Below, piece by piece: positions 6,100 to 15,974 of a DNA stretch of 64,000 bases. Made by a program: the position numbers and the translations under genes. The notes below the pieces were generated by a model, which was not told where the DNA came from, searched no databases, and worked only from the letters and a program-made list of their open reading frames with translations. The stretch's first letter is position 1; every line of letters starts with the position of its first letter. Origin of the DNA: Moraxella sp. K1664 (lineage in GTDB: Bacteria; Pseudomonadota; Gammaproteobacteria; Pseudomonadales; Moraxellaceae); assembly GCF_039693965.1 (NCBI RefSeq), contig NZ_CP155576.1, positions 1,612,001 to 1,676,000 of the forward strand, given 5' to 3'.

Positions 6100-8886
6100 T
6101 TATTGTAAAATTTCAATCAAAGCCACTTTGAGCGACTCAATTTTATCATCATCAAGCAAACTGCCGTCTTTGTCAGACAGATAAAAGATGTCTTCGGCAC
6201 GCTCGCCTAGGGTGGTGATTCTCGCCCCATGCACTGCCACACCGAGCTTTGAGAAGATTTGCCCGATTTTGGCAAGTAGGGCAGAGCGGTCTTTGGTGAT
6301 GAGTGATAGGGCGTGATGACCCCGATGGACAAGGGGGGTGGCACGCTCGATGTGTACCTGCGTGGGGACGTTAAAGTGCTTTAAGGTCAAGTTAAAACCA
6401 AAACTGGCACTGACTATCTGACACTCGGGGGCGTCTCCTGTGAGTGCTTGGCTAAGCTTGCTCACCAGTTCGTCTCGCCTGTCACTGGGGGTCAGAAAAT
6501 CACTCATGAGCGTGCCATGCTCATCTCGTTTGGCAAAGCGGTCAATGAGTACATAGCTGTCTAGGGCAGATGGCACGCCGTCAATGGTGGCACTGACGAT
6601 GGTTGCGTCCAGCACCGACAAGCCAAAGCGGTCAAGCACGCACACGCTGATGGCGAACAAATCATCACGGTCGGGGGTGCAGATAAATAGCTGAATGGCG
6701 TCTAATGCCAAATCGGTGTGGGGGCGAATGGCGATGATGGGGCGAGCGTCTTGGATGGCGGATTTTTGTTCTAAGATGACACGGCTTTGCCATGCGATGT
6801 CGAGTTTTTTGTGTTTTAAAAAATACTCATCGCCCAGCTCATCCCATAGGGCATGTAAAGTGGTGGGGTTGATGTCGGTCAGCAGGGCTTGGGCTTTGCT
6901 TTTGCGACCGGTGATGTAGACGTCTTTGTCCACGACGCCCATGCCAAGGTTTAGCACCTGTCTGGTGCTGATATAAAGCTGTTTTAACAGACTGGCTCGC
7001 CATGAGTTCCACAGCTCGCTGTTGGTGGCGTTCATGTCGGCAACGGTCAGCACATACAGGTGGTTTAGCCTGCTGACACTGCCAACAAAATGGGCAAAGC
7101 GAGCGATGACATCAGGGTCGGAGATGTCCTGCTTTTGGGCGGTGAGCGACATGGTCAGATGTTCACGCACCAGCCATGACGCAAACTGGCTGTCGCTCTC
7201 GGTCATGCCGTGCGATGTACAAAATTCATACACATCAACCGCCCCGAGTTCGCTGTGGTCGCCCCCACGCCCTTTGGCGATGTCATGAAACAAGGCGACA
7301 ATGACCAGTATGTCTTTGCGGTGGATTTGTTTATAAATCTGACTGACTAGGTCAAATTTTTGTTGATAAATCTCGTTATCCACATCCGTCAAGCGGTGCA
7401 AAATGCGAATGAGTAGCAAAGTATGAGCGTCCACGGTGTAGCGGTGAAACAGGTCATACTGCATAAGCCCCATGATTTGCCCAAAGGCAGGTAGGTATGA
7501 GCCTAGCACGCCAAAGCGTTTCATCAGGCGTAGGCGATGAAATAGGTAGTTGGGTTCTTGCAGGTTTGCCAAAAACAGAGCCTGATGGGTGGGGTGCTGG
7601 CGGTAGTCATCATCGATGCGTGGCGTGGCAAGGTAGATGGCACGCAGGGTGTTGGCACTGATTTTTTTAATGCCTTGTTGCCCCATGACCAGAAAAATGC
7701 GAAGCAGTAGGGCAGGATTCTTGTCAAAGGCGTGTGGGCCATGCACGGCAATCTTGGGGTCGTGGCTTGGTAGTTTGCCCTGCTTGACGAGTACGTCCTT
7801 TGCCAATCCGTCTTGGTGTAGCGATGAGTCAATGGGGCTTGCCTGTTCGGTGATGGCATAAAAATGCTCATCAATGGGCGTGGTGACAAACTCGGGGTTT
7901 AGATAGTTTTCATTAAAATACGCACACAAAAGCTCGGAGAGACTGGCGGTGGTCATCGCATGGCGATAGTAGGTTCGCATGAGTTGCTCTAAGGCGTGCG
8001 TGATTTGGCGGTTGTCATCATCGGTATGAGCCAGTCCCATGCTAACAGCGACGGCGCGCTGACGGTCAAAGAGCAGGCGGTCATCATGGCGTGCGACATG
8101 GGTGTGCAGATGATGACGTAGGCACCATAAAAAGCGTTTGGCGGACTCCAAGGTGGCGTATTTGTCAGGGCTTAAAAAGCCTACTTCAACCAAATCATGA
8201 AATTCCCGCACCCCGTCAAAATAAAACTTACCAAGCCACAAAATAATGTGCAAATCTCGCAGTGTGCCAGGGGCGGTCTTGATGTTCGGCTCTAAGTTGT
8301 ATTCGGTGGCGTTATGGGCAAGATAGCGGGCTTTGGATTCGCTCATCTTGGCACCAAAAAAGGCTTTGGCAGTCCACGCCCCTTTGACAGCAAGGGTTGG
8401 TACGTCGGTCAGTGTGTCATTACCAGCCAAAAAACGGGCTTCTAAGAGAGCGGTCGCCACGGTATGCTCGGTGACAGCGGTCATCGTATCGCTCACTGTC
8501 CGCACCGAGATGGCAGGCTCTATGCCGATGTCCCACAGGCTTGCCACGAACGCTTCTATCTGGGCTTGATGGCTGTCCGTGTCGTCGCCTAGTATCAAAA
8601 TGTCCACATCTGACGCTGGAAACAGCTCGCCCCGCCCATACCCACCAATGGCAAATAACCCAAGCTCGCTATCTGTCCCAAATAACGCTTCAAACATACT
8701 CACAAGCATGTTATCTACCGCCTGCGTTCGCCTAGCGATGTGGCTGTCTATCGTCTCTGTGGCGTGTATGCCCTGCTCACAAATCTGCTTATCAATATCG
8801 GCATTTAGCTCATTTAGGTAAGCCTTATAAGCGGTGGGGGTGTAGGGGGGCAAAGGTGGCAAGAGAGGTAAACTGGCTTGGGTCAT
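6100..8886 (-). CDS. glnD: Bifunctional PII uridylyltransferase/uridylyl-removing enzyme GlnD
   Basis: GlnD senses glutamine and adds or removes UMP on PII proteins, controlling nitrogen assimilation. The 928-residue product has the expected order: a nucleotidyltransferase domain with IGGYGRGELFPASDVDILIL (about 80-99, metal-binding D93 and D95), a GlnD-type middle region, an HD domain with ALFHDIAKGRGGDHSE (about 520-545), and two ACT domains at the C-terminus (about 740-928), where glutamine binds. Length is slightly above the E. coli enzyme. No frameshift is seen. The neighbouring WG-repeat gene is probably unrelated in function. Confidence 0.97.
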   Translation of the reverse strand: MTQASLPLLPPLPPYTPTAYKAYLNELNADIDKQICEQGIHATETIDSHIARRTQAVDNMLVSMFEALFGTDSELGLFAIGGYGRGELFPASDVDILILGDDTDSHQAQIEAFVASLWDIGIEPAISVRTVSDTMTAVTEHTVATALLEARFLAGNDTLTDVPTLAVKGAWTAKAFFGAKMSESKARYLAHNATEYNLEPNIKTAPGTLRDLHIILWLGKFYFDGVREFHDLVEVGFLSPDKYATLESAKRFLWCLRHHLHTHVARHDDRLLFDRQRAVAVSMGLAHTDDDNRQITHALEQLMRTYYRHAMTTASLSELLCAYFNENYLNPEFVTTPIDEHFYAITEQASPIDSSLHQDGLAKDVLVKQGKLPSHDPKIAVHGPHAFDKNPALLLRIFLVMGQQGIKKISANTLRAIYLATPRIDDDYRQHPTHQALFLANLQEPNYLFHRLRLMKRFGVLGSYLPAFGQIMGLMQYDLFHRYTVDAHTLLLIRILHRLTDVDNEIYQQKFDLVSQIYKQIHRKDILVIVALFHDIAKGRGGDHSELGAVDVYEFCTSHGMTESDSQFASWLVREHLTMSLTAQKQDISDPDVIARFAHFVGSVSRLNHLYVLTVADMNATNSELWNSWRASLLKQLYISTRQVLNLGMGVVDKDVYITGRKSKAQALLTDINPTTLHALWDELGDEYFLKHKKLDIAWQSRVILEQKSAIQDARPIIAIRPHTDLALDAIQLFICTPDRDDLFAISVCVLDRFGLSVLDATIVSATIDGVPSALDSYVLIDRFAKRDEHGTLMSDFLTPSDRRDELVSKLSQALTGDAPECQIVSASFGFNLTLKHFNVPTQVHIERATPLVHRGHHALSLITKDRSALLAKIGQIFSKLGVAVHGARITTLGERAEDIFYLSDKDGSLLDDDKIESLKVALIEILQ

Positions 8887-9011
8887 GGCGATCGGTGGCT
8901 AAGTGCTTGATGGTCAATTTATCATAAATTTATCTTTATTTTACGCATTTTTCGTCCAAAATGCACAAAATAAACAGATTTATTTTTGTAAGCAATTTTG
9001 TCAAAACAAGC

Positions 9012-9047
9012 AAAAACCCCTTGAAATATAAGCATTTCAAGGGGTTT
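9012..9047 (-). terminator. Terminator of tRNA-Val
   Basis: A perfect stem AAACCCCTTGAAAT/ATTTCAAGGGGTTT with a 6-nt loop is followed by T on the minus strand, five bases beyond the tRNA CCA end. Confidence 0.9.
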
Positions 9048-9052
9048 GGATA

Positions 9053-9129
9053 TGGTAGGCGTAAACGGACTCGAACCATCGACCCCCACCATGTCAAGGT
9101 GGTGCTCTAACCAACTGAGCTATACGCCT
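9053..9129 (-). tRNA. tRNA-Val (anticodon GAC)
   Basis: Minus-strand cloverleaf with acceptor stem AGGCGTA/TACGCCT, D arm GCTCAGTTGGTTAGAGC, anticodon stem-loop CCACCTTGACATGGTGG (GAC), T loop TTCGAGT and encoded CCA. Confidence 0.95.
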
Positions 9130-9177
9130 AAAAGTGGTGCTATTATAACAGATAAATTTTAAATGGCAAGCACTTTT

Positions 9178-10077
9178 TTAAATTTTATACATGCCTAAAT
9201 ACCAACCCATAACATCATGCCCCCATAATAGGGCAATGATACCTGCAATGGCAATATAAGGACCAAAGGCAAAGGCACGGCTTTCACCACGCAGTCTCAT
9301 CAAAACCACACCCACGATAGAGCCTAGTACAGCAGATACAAGAATCAAAAAGGGCAACATACCCACACCCAGCCACGCCCCAATCGCTCCTAGAAGTTTA
9401 AAATCGCCTGCTCCCATGCCATCTTTTTTGGTGATGAGTGCATAGAGTTTGGCAACTGACCAAAAGGATAAAAAACCAAGCAGTCCGCCCCACACCGCAG
9501 AGCTTAGTGAAGTAAAGATATTTTGGGTGTTTACCATTAAGCCTATCATACCCAGCGGGAAAACCAAGCGGTCGGGCAGTAGTTGTGTGTCAAAATCGAT
9601 GCCAGTTAGGGCAATGAGTATCCATAGGTAAATCAGCCCCAACACGCCTGCCACATTTGCCCCCAGCATATAGATGACCAAGACAGACAATGGGGCAGTG
9701 ATGAGTTCCACTAATGGATAACGCATACTAATGGGGTTGCCACAACTGGAGCATTTACCACGCAATAGAATAAGCCAGCTTAATACAGGAATGTTTTCAT
9801 AAGCACGGATTTGGTGGTTGCATTTGGGGCAACGAGACGGCGGAAAGGATAAGCTAATGGGTACGTCATTGGCAATCGTCTCTTGAATGGGCTTGACATG
9901 ATTGGGGTTAAGGTCGGACTGTGTACCCAAAAACCATGCTGTATCTTTACGCCACTCTCGGTTCATGATGAGTGGTGTGCGGTGAATGACCACATTTAAA
10001 AATGAACCAACACAAAGCCCCAGCAGTCCAGCTAGGGCTAGGGCAAAATAAAAGTTCTCTGATAAAAAATTCATCAT
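9178..10077 (-). CDS. pilD: Type IV prepilin peptidase/N-methyltransferase PilD
   Basis: Inner-membrane enzyme that cleaves type IV prepilins (and usually type II pseudopilins) after the leader Gly and methylates the new N-terminus. The 299-residue product has the cytoplasmic zinc-type motif with C83, C86, C109 and C112 (RCPKCN...KCSSCG) and multiple transmembrane helices. Both aspartyl-protease motifs are present: TGIDFDTQLLPD and GAGDFKLLGA. Its start overlaps the end of pilC in an ATGA junction, so the two are translationally coupled. All catalytic residues are present. Confidence 0.96.
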   Translation of the reverse strand: MMNFLSENFYFALALAGLLGLCVGSFLNVVIHRTPLIMNREWRKDTAWFLGTQSDLNPNHVKPIQETIANDVPISLSFPPSRCPKCNHQIRAYENIPVLSWLILLRGKCSSCGNPISMRYPLVELITAPLSVLVIYMLGANVAGVLGLIYLWILIALTGIDFDTQLLPDRLVFPLGMIGLMVNTQNIFTSLSSAVWGGLLGFLSFWSVAKLYALITKKDGMGAGDFKLLGAIGAWLGVGMLPFLILVSAVLGSIVGVVLMRLRGESRAFAFGPYIAIAGIIALLWGHDVMGWYLGMYKI

Positions 10078-11297
10078 CCGATAACATCACCCATCATGAA
10101 GATTGGCAGATACATGGCGATAACTAGACCACCGATTACCACGCCCAAAAATGCCATAATCATTGGTTCCATGAGACTGGTTAGACCATCAACGGCGTTA
10201 TCCACTTCGTTTTCATAAAAAGTGGCAGCTTTATCTAGCATTTCTTCTAAACTACCCGCTTCTTCACCGATGCCGACCATTTGAAGTACCATGCTAGGAA
10301 ATAGGTTGGTGTTACGCATGGCAAACTGCATTTGCTGACCGGTGGCGACATCTTCTTTGACACGCTGTGTGGCTTCATAAAATACGATATTATTGGTTGC
10401 CCCCGCGGTAGAGTCTAGGGCATCAATCAAAGGCACGCCAGCAGCAAAAGTGGTGGATAGCGTACGACAAAAACGAGCGATAATAGATTTATAGACAATA
10501 TCACCAAAAATGGGTAGTTTAAGAGCCAATCTATCTAGGAAGTTTCTAAATTTCTGGCTACGCAACTTAGCTTGGGTGAAAGACACAACAAGGATTGCTA
10601 GTACAATAAAAAATACCAAATAATACTTAACCATCCAATTGGACATATTAACCACCATTTGGGTAAAGGCAGGTAATTCTGCGCCAAATCCAGCAAACAT
10701 ATCAGCAAAAACTGGAACCACCTTAACCAGTAGAATGGCGGTAACAATAATAGCAACAATGATAACCGCAATCGGATATTTCATCGCCTTTTTGATTTTG
10801 GCTTTGAGCATTTCACTTTTTTCTTTATAAGTGGCGACACGCTCTAACATGGTCTCTAACGCACCCGATTGCTCACCGGATTCAACCAATGAACAAAATA
10901 AGTCATCAAAATATTTGGGGTGTTTACGTAAGGCGGTGGCAAAGTTACTCCCCGCTTCAATATCCGCCTTTACTTTTAATACAATCTCTTTCATGCTGGG
11001 ATTGTCAAGCGAGTCGGCGACAATCTCAAAGGCTTGGGTCAGTGGCACACCTGCTTTCATCATCGTGGCAAGCTGACGCACAAAAATAGCAATATCAATC
11101 GCTTTGATAGATTTTTTGATTTGAAAAAGGGGCTTGGATTTTTGTCTAACGTCTTGGACAATGATGCCTTGCTTTCTAAGCTGAGCACGAGCCAGTTCAA
11201 GGCTTTTGGCGGTTAGCTCGCCTTTGACGTTTTGTCCGCGTTTATTAGTGCCAGAGTATTTAAAATCAAGTAATTGTTCGGTTGCTACTTTTGCCAT
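10074..11297 (-). CDS. pilC: Type IV pilus inner-membrane platform protein PilC
   Basis: PilC is the polytopic platform that couples the PilB/PilT motors to pilin assembly. About 407 residues from the ATG at 11297, preferred over a TTG 24 bp upstream because an AGAGA ribosome-binding stretch lies just before the ATG. Two T2SSF domains are visible (about 70-190 and 270-395), each with the FVRQLATMMKAGVPL or FCRTLSTTFAAGVPL type motif, plus three long hydrophobic segments (about 165-190, 220-245 and 375-400). It forms an operon with pilD. The usual partner pilB is not upstream; recG diverges instead. Confidence 0.95.
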   Translation of the reverse strand: MAKVATEQLLDFKYSGTNKRGQNVKGELTAKSLELARAQLRKQGIIVQDVRQKSKPLFQIKKSIKAIDIAIFVRQLATMMKAGVPLTQAFEIVADSLDNPSMKEIVLKVKADIEAGSNFATALRKHPKYFDDLFCSLVESGEQSGALETMLERVATYKEKSEMLKAKIKKAMKYPIAVIIVAIIVTAILLVKVVPVFADMFAGFGAELPAFTQMVVNMSNWMVKYYLVFFIVLAILVVSFTQAKLRSQKFRNFLDRLALKLPIFGDIVYKSIIARFCRTLSTTFAAGVPLIDALDSTAGATNNIVFYEATQRVKEDVATGQQMQFAMRNTNLFPSMVLQMVGIGEEAGSLEEMLDKAATFYENEVDNAVDGLTSLMEPMIMAFLGVVIGGLVIAMYLPIFMMGDVIG

Positions 11298-11645
11298 GGG
11301 TATCTCTTCATGCTTTGCCAATGTTGGCGATGTTGCAAGTTATGTGCCGTATTGTATTTTTAAATGAACCCAACATAGGGTAATGCTGATGACATTTTAC
11401 ACCAAAAGTCATCAAATTGTAAATAATGTATCACAAAACTTGCACAACATTCGTGGTTTTTGGTAGGGTATATTCCGCCGTTTATGCCATTAAAAAATAA
11501 ACGGTTTATTTTTTTGGTTAAATGGCTTAAAAAATATGATTTGGTGAATGATTATTTTACTAAAATTTATCATTTCAAAAGATAAATTCTTGCCAATTTA
11601 CCTTATTACTCTTACAATGACCAAAAATAATTATCACCCAAATCC
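11298..11645. other. Divergent pilC/recG intergenic region
   Basis: About 350 bp, AT-rich, with no coding potential. It must hold the divergent promoters of pilC-pilD and recG. A short inverted repeat CGTTTA/TAAACG sits near 11480-11505. I could not fix convincing -35/-10 pairs for either gene. Confidence 0.5.
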
Positions 11646-13751
11646 ATGACTAACCTTGCCCCCACCCAATACCCCATTACCGCCCTTGCAGGCGTGGGTC
11701 AGCCGTTGGCAAAAAAACTTGCCGAGCTTGACATTCATCGCATTTTTGATTTGCTCATGCACCTGCCCCGAGATTATGAAGACCGTAGCCGTACCGTACC
11801 GATGAACACGGTAGAAAACGGGCAAGTGTGCATGATTGCAGGGGTCATCACGGACGTGGCGAGCAACAAAGGACGGTTATCGGTGTGCCTAGAAGACAAC
11901 AGTCATGGGGGCGGGGGCATGGTTGTTTTGCAGTTTTTTAAAACCTATCCGACTCTGTTACAAACCATGACCGTGGGGGCGAACATTACCGCATTTGGCG
12001 AGATAAAGGTCAGTCGCTATGGCGTGCAAATGGCTCATCCAGAGTATCATATCACAGGGACAAAGACGTTTGAAAGTGGGCTTTTACCCATTTATCCGAC
12101 CGTCAAAGGGCTTCATCAAAACAAACTGCGTCAGCTTGTCCGCATGGCGATTAACGCCGTCCGCCAGTCGCCTTTGACCTGTCTGTCCGATGATGATTTT
12201 AATAGCGTGGGCGTGCGTGTGCAGGGCGATTTGTTGTCCGCCTTGACCGCCATACACCTGCCTGACCCACAGGCGGATATTTTTAGCCAAACGGCACTTT
12301 TGACAGGGCTAAAAGACCGCACCCACCCTGCGTGCCAAAGGCTCATTATAGAAGAGCTTACCGCTCATCAGCTTGTGTTTTTGTACCGCAAACAAAACCT
12401 GCACACCCACAAAGCCCCTTTTTGCGAGCGTGTCAGTCCGCTTGCCGATAGGCTTGTGGCAAGTCTGCCCTTTCGTCCGACCAACGCCCAACAGCGTGTT
12501 GTTGGTGAGATAGTTGCCGACCTTGCCACCAGTACGCCCATGCTCCGCCTTGTGCAAGGGGACGTGGGGGCAGGCAAAACGCTTGTGGCAGGCTTGTCGG
12601 CGTGTCATGCCATTGATAGTGGTTGGCAAGTGGCAATTATGGCACCGACCGAGATTTTGGCAGAACAGCACCTGATTAATTTTAAAAAATGGTTTGAGCC
12701 TATGGGTATTGGCGTGGGCTGGCTTGCTGGCAAACAGACCGCCAAAGAACGCAACGCCAGTTTAGGTGCCATTATCAATAATGACGTGCAAATCGTGGTT
12801 GGTACGCACGCCTTATTTCAGGACGGTGTGGCGTTTGCCAAATTGGGGCTTGTCATCATTGACGAACAGCACCGTTTTGGCGTGGAGCAACGATTGAAAC
12901 TGGTCAGTAAAGGCGTGGCAAACAGCACGCCACATCAGCTTGCCATGACCGCCACCCCCATTCCACGCACGTTGGCGATGAGTATGTATGGCGACATGGA
13001 TGTGTCGGTGATAGATGAGCTACCGCCCAATCGCACGCCCATTACCACTGTTACCATTAACCGAGACCGCCGTGATGAAGTGATTGAGCGGATACGCATC
13101 AACTGCAAAAACGGCAAACAAGCCTACTGGGTGTGTCCGCTCGTTGAAGAGTCCACCGCCCTAGACGCACAGTCGGCAGAGCTGTTGTATCAAGACCTGT
13201 GCGAGCGGTTGGATATACGCATTGGACTGGTACACGGCAAAATGAAAGCGGGTGATAAGCAAGCGGTAATGAATGACTTTAAGCAGGGCGACATTGACTT
13301 GCTAGTCGCCACCACTGTGATAGAAGTGGGCGTGGACGTGCCAAATGCGTCCCTTATGGTGATAGAAAATGCCGAACGGCTCGGACTGTCTCAGCTTCAC
13401 CAACTGCGTGGGCGTGTGGGGCGTGGCTCGGAAAAATCCTTTTGTGTGCTACTGTATCAAATGCCCCTATCGCTCACAGGCATAGAACGGCTCAATATCC
13501 TGCGAGACAGTACGGACGGCTTTGTCATCGCCCAAAAGGACTTGGAACTGCGTGGGGCAGGCGAGCTACTGGGCAAACGCCAAACGGGGGATATGGGTTA
13601 CTATCTGGCGGACATCGTGCGAGATGAGAGCTTGCTACATATCGCCCAAAACCTTGCCAATCATCTCATCAAATCGCCCAACAAAACCGCCCTAACCCAA
13701 GCGATGATAGGGCTATGGCTTAGGGAAAGTGGGGAGTTTGTGGGGGCGTAA
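11646..13751 (+). CDS. recG: ATP-dependent DNA helicase RecG
   Basis: RecG remodels stalled forks and Holliday junctions. The 701-residue product has an N-terminal wedge/OB domain (about 60-160), then the SF2 helicase core. Walker A is VQGDVGAGKT (about 300), motif II is DEQHRFG (about 405, the DExH variant usual for RecG), motif III is MTATPIPRT, and motif VI is QLRGRVGRG, followed by the TRG region. Length is normal. It starts at the ATG at 11646 and is divergent from the pilus genes. The neighbouring DUF262 gene converges on its 3' end. Confidence 0.97.
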   Translation: MTNLAPTQYPITALAGVGQPLAKKLAELDIHRIFDLLMHLPRDYEDRSRTVPMNTVENGQVCMIAGVITDVASNKGRLSVCLEDNSHGGGGMVVLQFFKTYPTLLQTMTVGANITAFGEIKVSRYGVQMAHPEYHITGTKTFESGLLPIYPTVKGLHQNKLRQLVRMAINAVRQSPLTCLSDDDFNSVGVRVQGDLLSALTAIHLPDPQADIFSQTALLTGLKDRTHPACQRLIIEELTAHQLVFLYRKQNLHTHKAPFCERVSPLADRLVASLPFRPTNAQQRVVGEIVADLATSTPMLRLVQGDVGAGKTLVAGLSACHAIDSGWQVAIMAPTEILAEQHLINFKKWFEPMGIGVGWLAGKQTAKERNASLGAIINNDVQIVVGTHALFQDGVAFAKLGLVIIDEQHRFGVEQRLKLVSKGVANSTPHQLAMTATPIPRTLAMSMYGDMDVSVIDELPPNRTPITTVTINRDRRDEVIERIRINCKNGKQAYWVCPLVEESTALDAQSAELLYQDLCERLDIRIGLVHGKMKAGDKQAVMNDFKQGDIDLLVATTVIEVGVDVPNASLMVIENAERLGLSQLHQLRGRVGRGSEKSFCVLLYQMPLSLTGIERLNILRDSTDGFVIAQKDLELRGAGELLGKRQTGDMGYYLADIVRDESLLHIAQNLANHLIKSPNKTALTQAMIGLWLRESGEFVGA

Positions 13752-13781
13752 ACGTAAACTCTTTTGTGCTTGCTTTTGAAG

Positions 13782-15515
13782 TTAGCTTAATTGGTCTATT
13801 CGCCAAATACTTGTAGCAACCTTCGCCATTAACCGTTGGCGTTTTGTGATTGCATCTGGATTCCAGTCTGGATAATCAGCAATCGCCCTTGTGGTCTGAA
13901 AATGACTTTGAGTCAATACAGGTTTTTTTTGCTCAAATTCCAAATTTGCCATTTGGCTGTTTATGTTTTTCTCGCACAACGCCATGTTGCCCAGTCTGTA
14001 AGTCATGGATTCGCCGTCCTTGAAGTCAAAAATCTCCCAACCTTCATCAGGGTTCTCAGGGTAGATATGCTCAATATTAACGTCTGTATCATCTAAAGCA
14101 GGGTTGTTAACGCCGCTTTCTTTGCGTTCTATTTCTGTCAGAATATATCTTACTACTTTTTTATTTCTTGATGATGTGGTTTTTAATATTTTATCTGAAA
14201 AATAGGATTTGAAATGCTCATCTTTTACATAAACTTCTTTTAGTAATAAAATCATGTCTGAATAGCGGATATTCTCATTAATTTTTTCTGATGCTTTGTA
14301 ATAAACACGCTCTAACTCGCCTGTATGTAAACCGCCAATAACATTATAGCGAAACGAAATGATAACGCAAGTTTTCAATGTTTTTTCAAAGCCTTCTGCC
14401 TTGAAGTTGCGATAAGCAGACATTAACAAAGCGTAAGGCTGTTTAACATTAAACATTTTTAGTGTTTCAGCATATTTTCTAGCATTTAAAGACCAATTTG
14501 TTGCTGTGCTTGGATTATTCAAGGATAGATATAGGTCAATATTTTCATCAATTTCTCTAATTAATGAAAATACTTCTCTACGATTGGTTATTTTATCTCT
14601 AATTTTTTTAAATAATTCATTTTGACGAACAAAAGAGTATTTGCTATTCCAAAATACCCTTAAAAAATCAGGAAAGCTTTCTGAGCCAAGTCGCTCCACA
14701 ATTTTGTTCCAATGTCTTTCTAGACCATTTAATTCATGATTATTGTCCAAATGATTGGTTTCTTTGTGAATGATAGAAAATAAATAATTTTTTAGTAAGT
14801 CGGTTGATGATAATTTAATGCCACGAGCATTTAATGTTTCAAATACTTTGTAGGCATTTAGTTCATCATTTACAGTAATTACTGTAAAAAATAATAAATC
14901 ACTCATATTTCCAATAAAGGTTGCAATCTCTACTCCTTTATTTTCACTGTTTTTAATATACTTAGCAATCTTATCATCAAACCATTCAAATGCTTTTCGC
15001 AAAGAATGCTCCGATGATCTCATATTTCTTCTTGGTATGTTTTCTGATAAAGTAACCAAATAATTTTGATAAAAAAAGTCATTATTGTTATTTAGATTTA
15101 ACTTAGATTTAGGTTGTAATGTAATGGGGTCTAAATAACCAACATAAGTTTGTCGCAGTTGTTCTAAGCGTTGTTGATTTTGTTGGGCAAATTCAGGATG
15201 ATCATTAATGAGTTTTTGCAGATTTTTTAAGCCAGCCAAAACAACAATGCTTAGCGTGGTTAAGCGTTGCTGCCCATCAATGACATCGAAATTCTTGTCA
15301 TCGCTTGATTGCAATACCAAGTAACCCATATAATGCGAACTGTCTTTATTATTTGCCTTATCTTCAATAGCGATCAACAAGTCCTGCCATAAATCATCCC
15401 ATTCATCAACCGTCCAACTATAATCTCTCTGAAATCTCGGAATAGAGTAAGTCAAACCATTACCAATTAATTGGCGATAGGTTTGGTTTACCGTTTTGAA
15501 ATTAGTGGCAGTCAT
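13782..15515 (-). CDS. DUF262/DUF1524 protein (GmrSD-like, candidate type IV restriction or defence enzyme)
   Basis: 577 residues with two recognisable parts. The N-terminal DUF262 (ParB/Srx-like fold) has IPRFQRDYSWTVDEWDDL (about 24-41) and VIDGQQRLTTLS (about 77-88). The C-terminal DUF1524 has a His-Me finger-like NIEHIYPENP motif (about 480-490) and a following Asn-rich segment (LGNMALCEKNINSQM). This is the architecture of GmrSD-like enzymes, which cut modified phage DNA using NTP, though many members are untested. The gene stands alone and its middle part is more AT-rich than the flanking chromosome, suggesting acquisition. Family assignment is strong; antiphage function is inferred. 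Confidence 0.85.
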   Translation of the reverse strand: MTATNFKTVNQTYRQLIGNGLTYSIPRFQRDYSWTVDEWDDLWQDLLIAIEDKANNKDSSHYMGYLVLQSSDDKNFDVIDGQQRLTTLSIVVLAGLKNLQKLINDHPEFAQQNQQRLEQLRQTYVGYLDPITLQPKSKLNLNNNNDFFYQNYLVTLSENIPRRNMRSSEHSLRKAFEWFDDKIAKYIKNSENKGVEIATFIGNMSDLLFFTVITVNDELNAYKVFETLNARGIKLSSTDLLKNYLFSIIHKETNHLDNNHELNGLERHWNKIVERLGSESFPDFLRVFWNSKYSFVRQNELFKKIRDKITNRREVFSLIREIDENIDLYLSLNNPSTATNWSLNARKYAETLKMFNVKQPYALLMSAYRNFKAEGFEKTLKTCVIISFRYNVIGGLHTGELERVYYKASEKINENIRYSDMILLLKEVYVKDEHFKSYFSDKILKTTSSRNKKVVRYILTEIERKESGVNNPALDDTDVNIEHIYPENPDEGWEIFDFKDGESMTYRLGNMALCEKNINSQMANLEFEQKKPVLTQSHFQTTRAIADYPDWNPDAITKRQRLMAKVATSIWRIDQLS

Positions 15516-15568
15516 AAAATTATCTCGCTTAAATTTTTTTAAATTTTAACATCACTATAACAAAAAAT

Positions 15569-15733
15569 CTAGGGCGTGCCTGCCTTTTGTATTTGCAATG
15601 AGAAACAGGGGGAATCGCACGTTTTCAAGGAAAAAACGTAGGCTGATAATCATTTTCATGCAAAAATTGATTAAACCATCAACTTTTTATCAAATTTCCA
15701 ATAAAAATGTTATCAATGTTCAACATGCCCTAG
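15569..15733. repeat. 165-bp inverted-repeat (MITE-like) element
   Basis: It is bounded by CTAGGGCGTG and, at the other end, CATGCCCTAG, inverted repeats with one mismatch. There is no coding capacity. The CTAG at the tips could be a target sequence. It lies in the AT-rich gap between the DUF262 gene and the RND operon and looks like an IS-derived non-autonomous element or remnant; the parent IS is not in the window. Confidence 0.5.
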
Positions 15734-15776
15734 CATAAATCATATTTCATAAAATATTATAACTAAAAATGACAAA

Positions 15777-15974
15777 TTGCAACTCATCAAAACCCAATTA
15801 TCCCAAAAACTGGATAATCTGAAACTTATCATTGATGAGATTAAGGCAAGCCAAAGCTATCAAGTGGTGAGTAGCATTGATGATTGGCAAGATTATTTTG
15901 ATAATCAAAAAATAGAGCTGATAAGGGAGCGAGATAGGCTAAGAGAGCTGATAAAAAACACGGACGTGAAGTAG
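15777..15974 (+). CDS. Possible small coiled-coil protein
   Basis: A 65-codon frame that can only start at a TTG and lacks an obvious Shine-Dalgarno sequence. Composition is protein-like: heptad-type leucines and charges (LSQKLDNLKLIIDEIKA; LIRERDRLRELIKN) suggest two helices around a short aromatic stretch. I recognise no family. It sits between the MITE-like repeat and the efflux operon and might be the 3' end of a decayed gene. Confidence 0.3.
   Translation: MQLIKTQLSQKLDNLKLIIDEIKASQSYQVVSSIDDWQDYFDNQKIELIRERDRLRELIKNTDVK

Noticed and set aside
12309..12671. Minus-strand frame of 120 codons in recG
   Set aside because: It lies wholly inside the recG helicase core and has the Cys/His/Arg-rich composition of a reverse-frame shadow.
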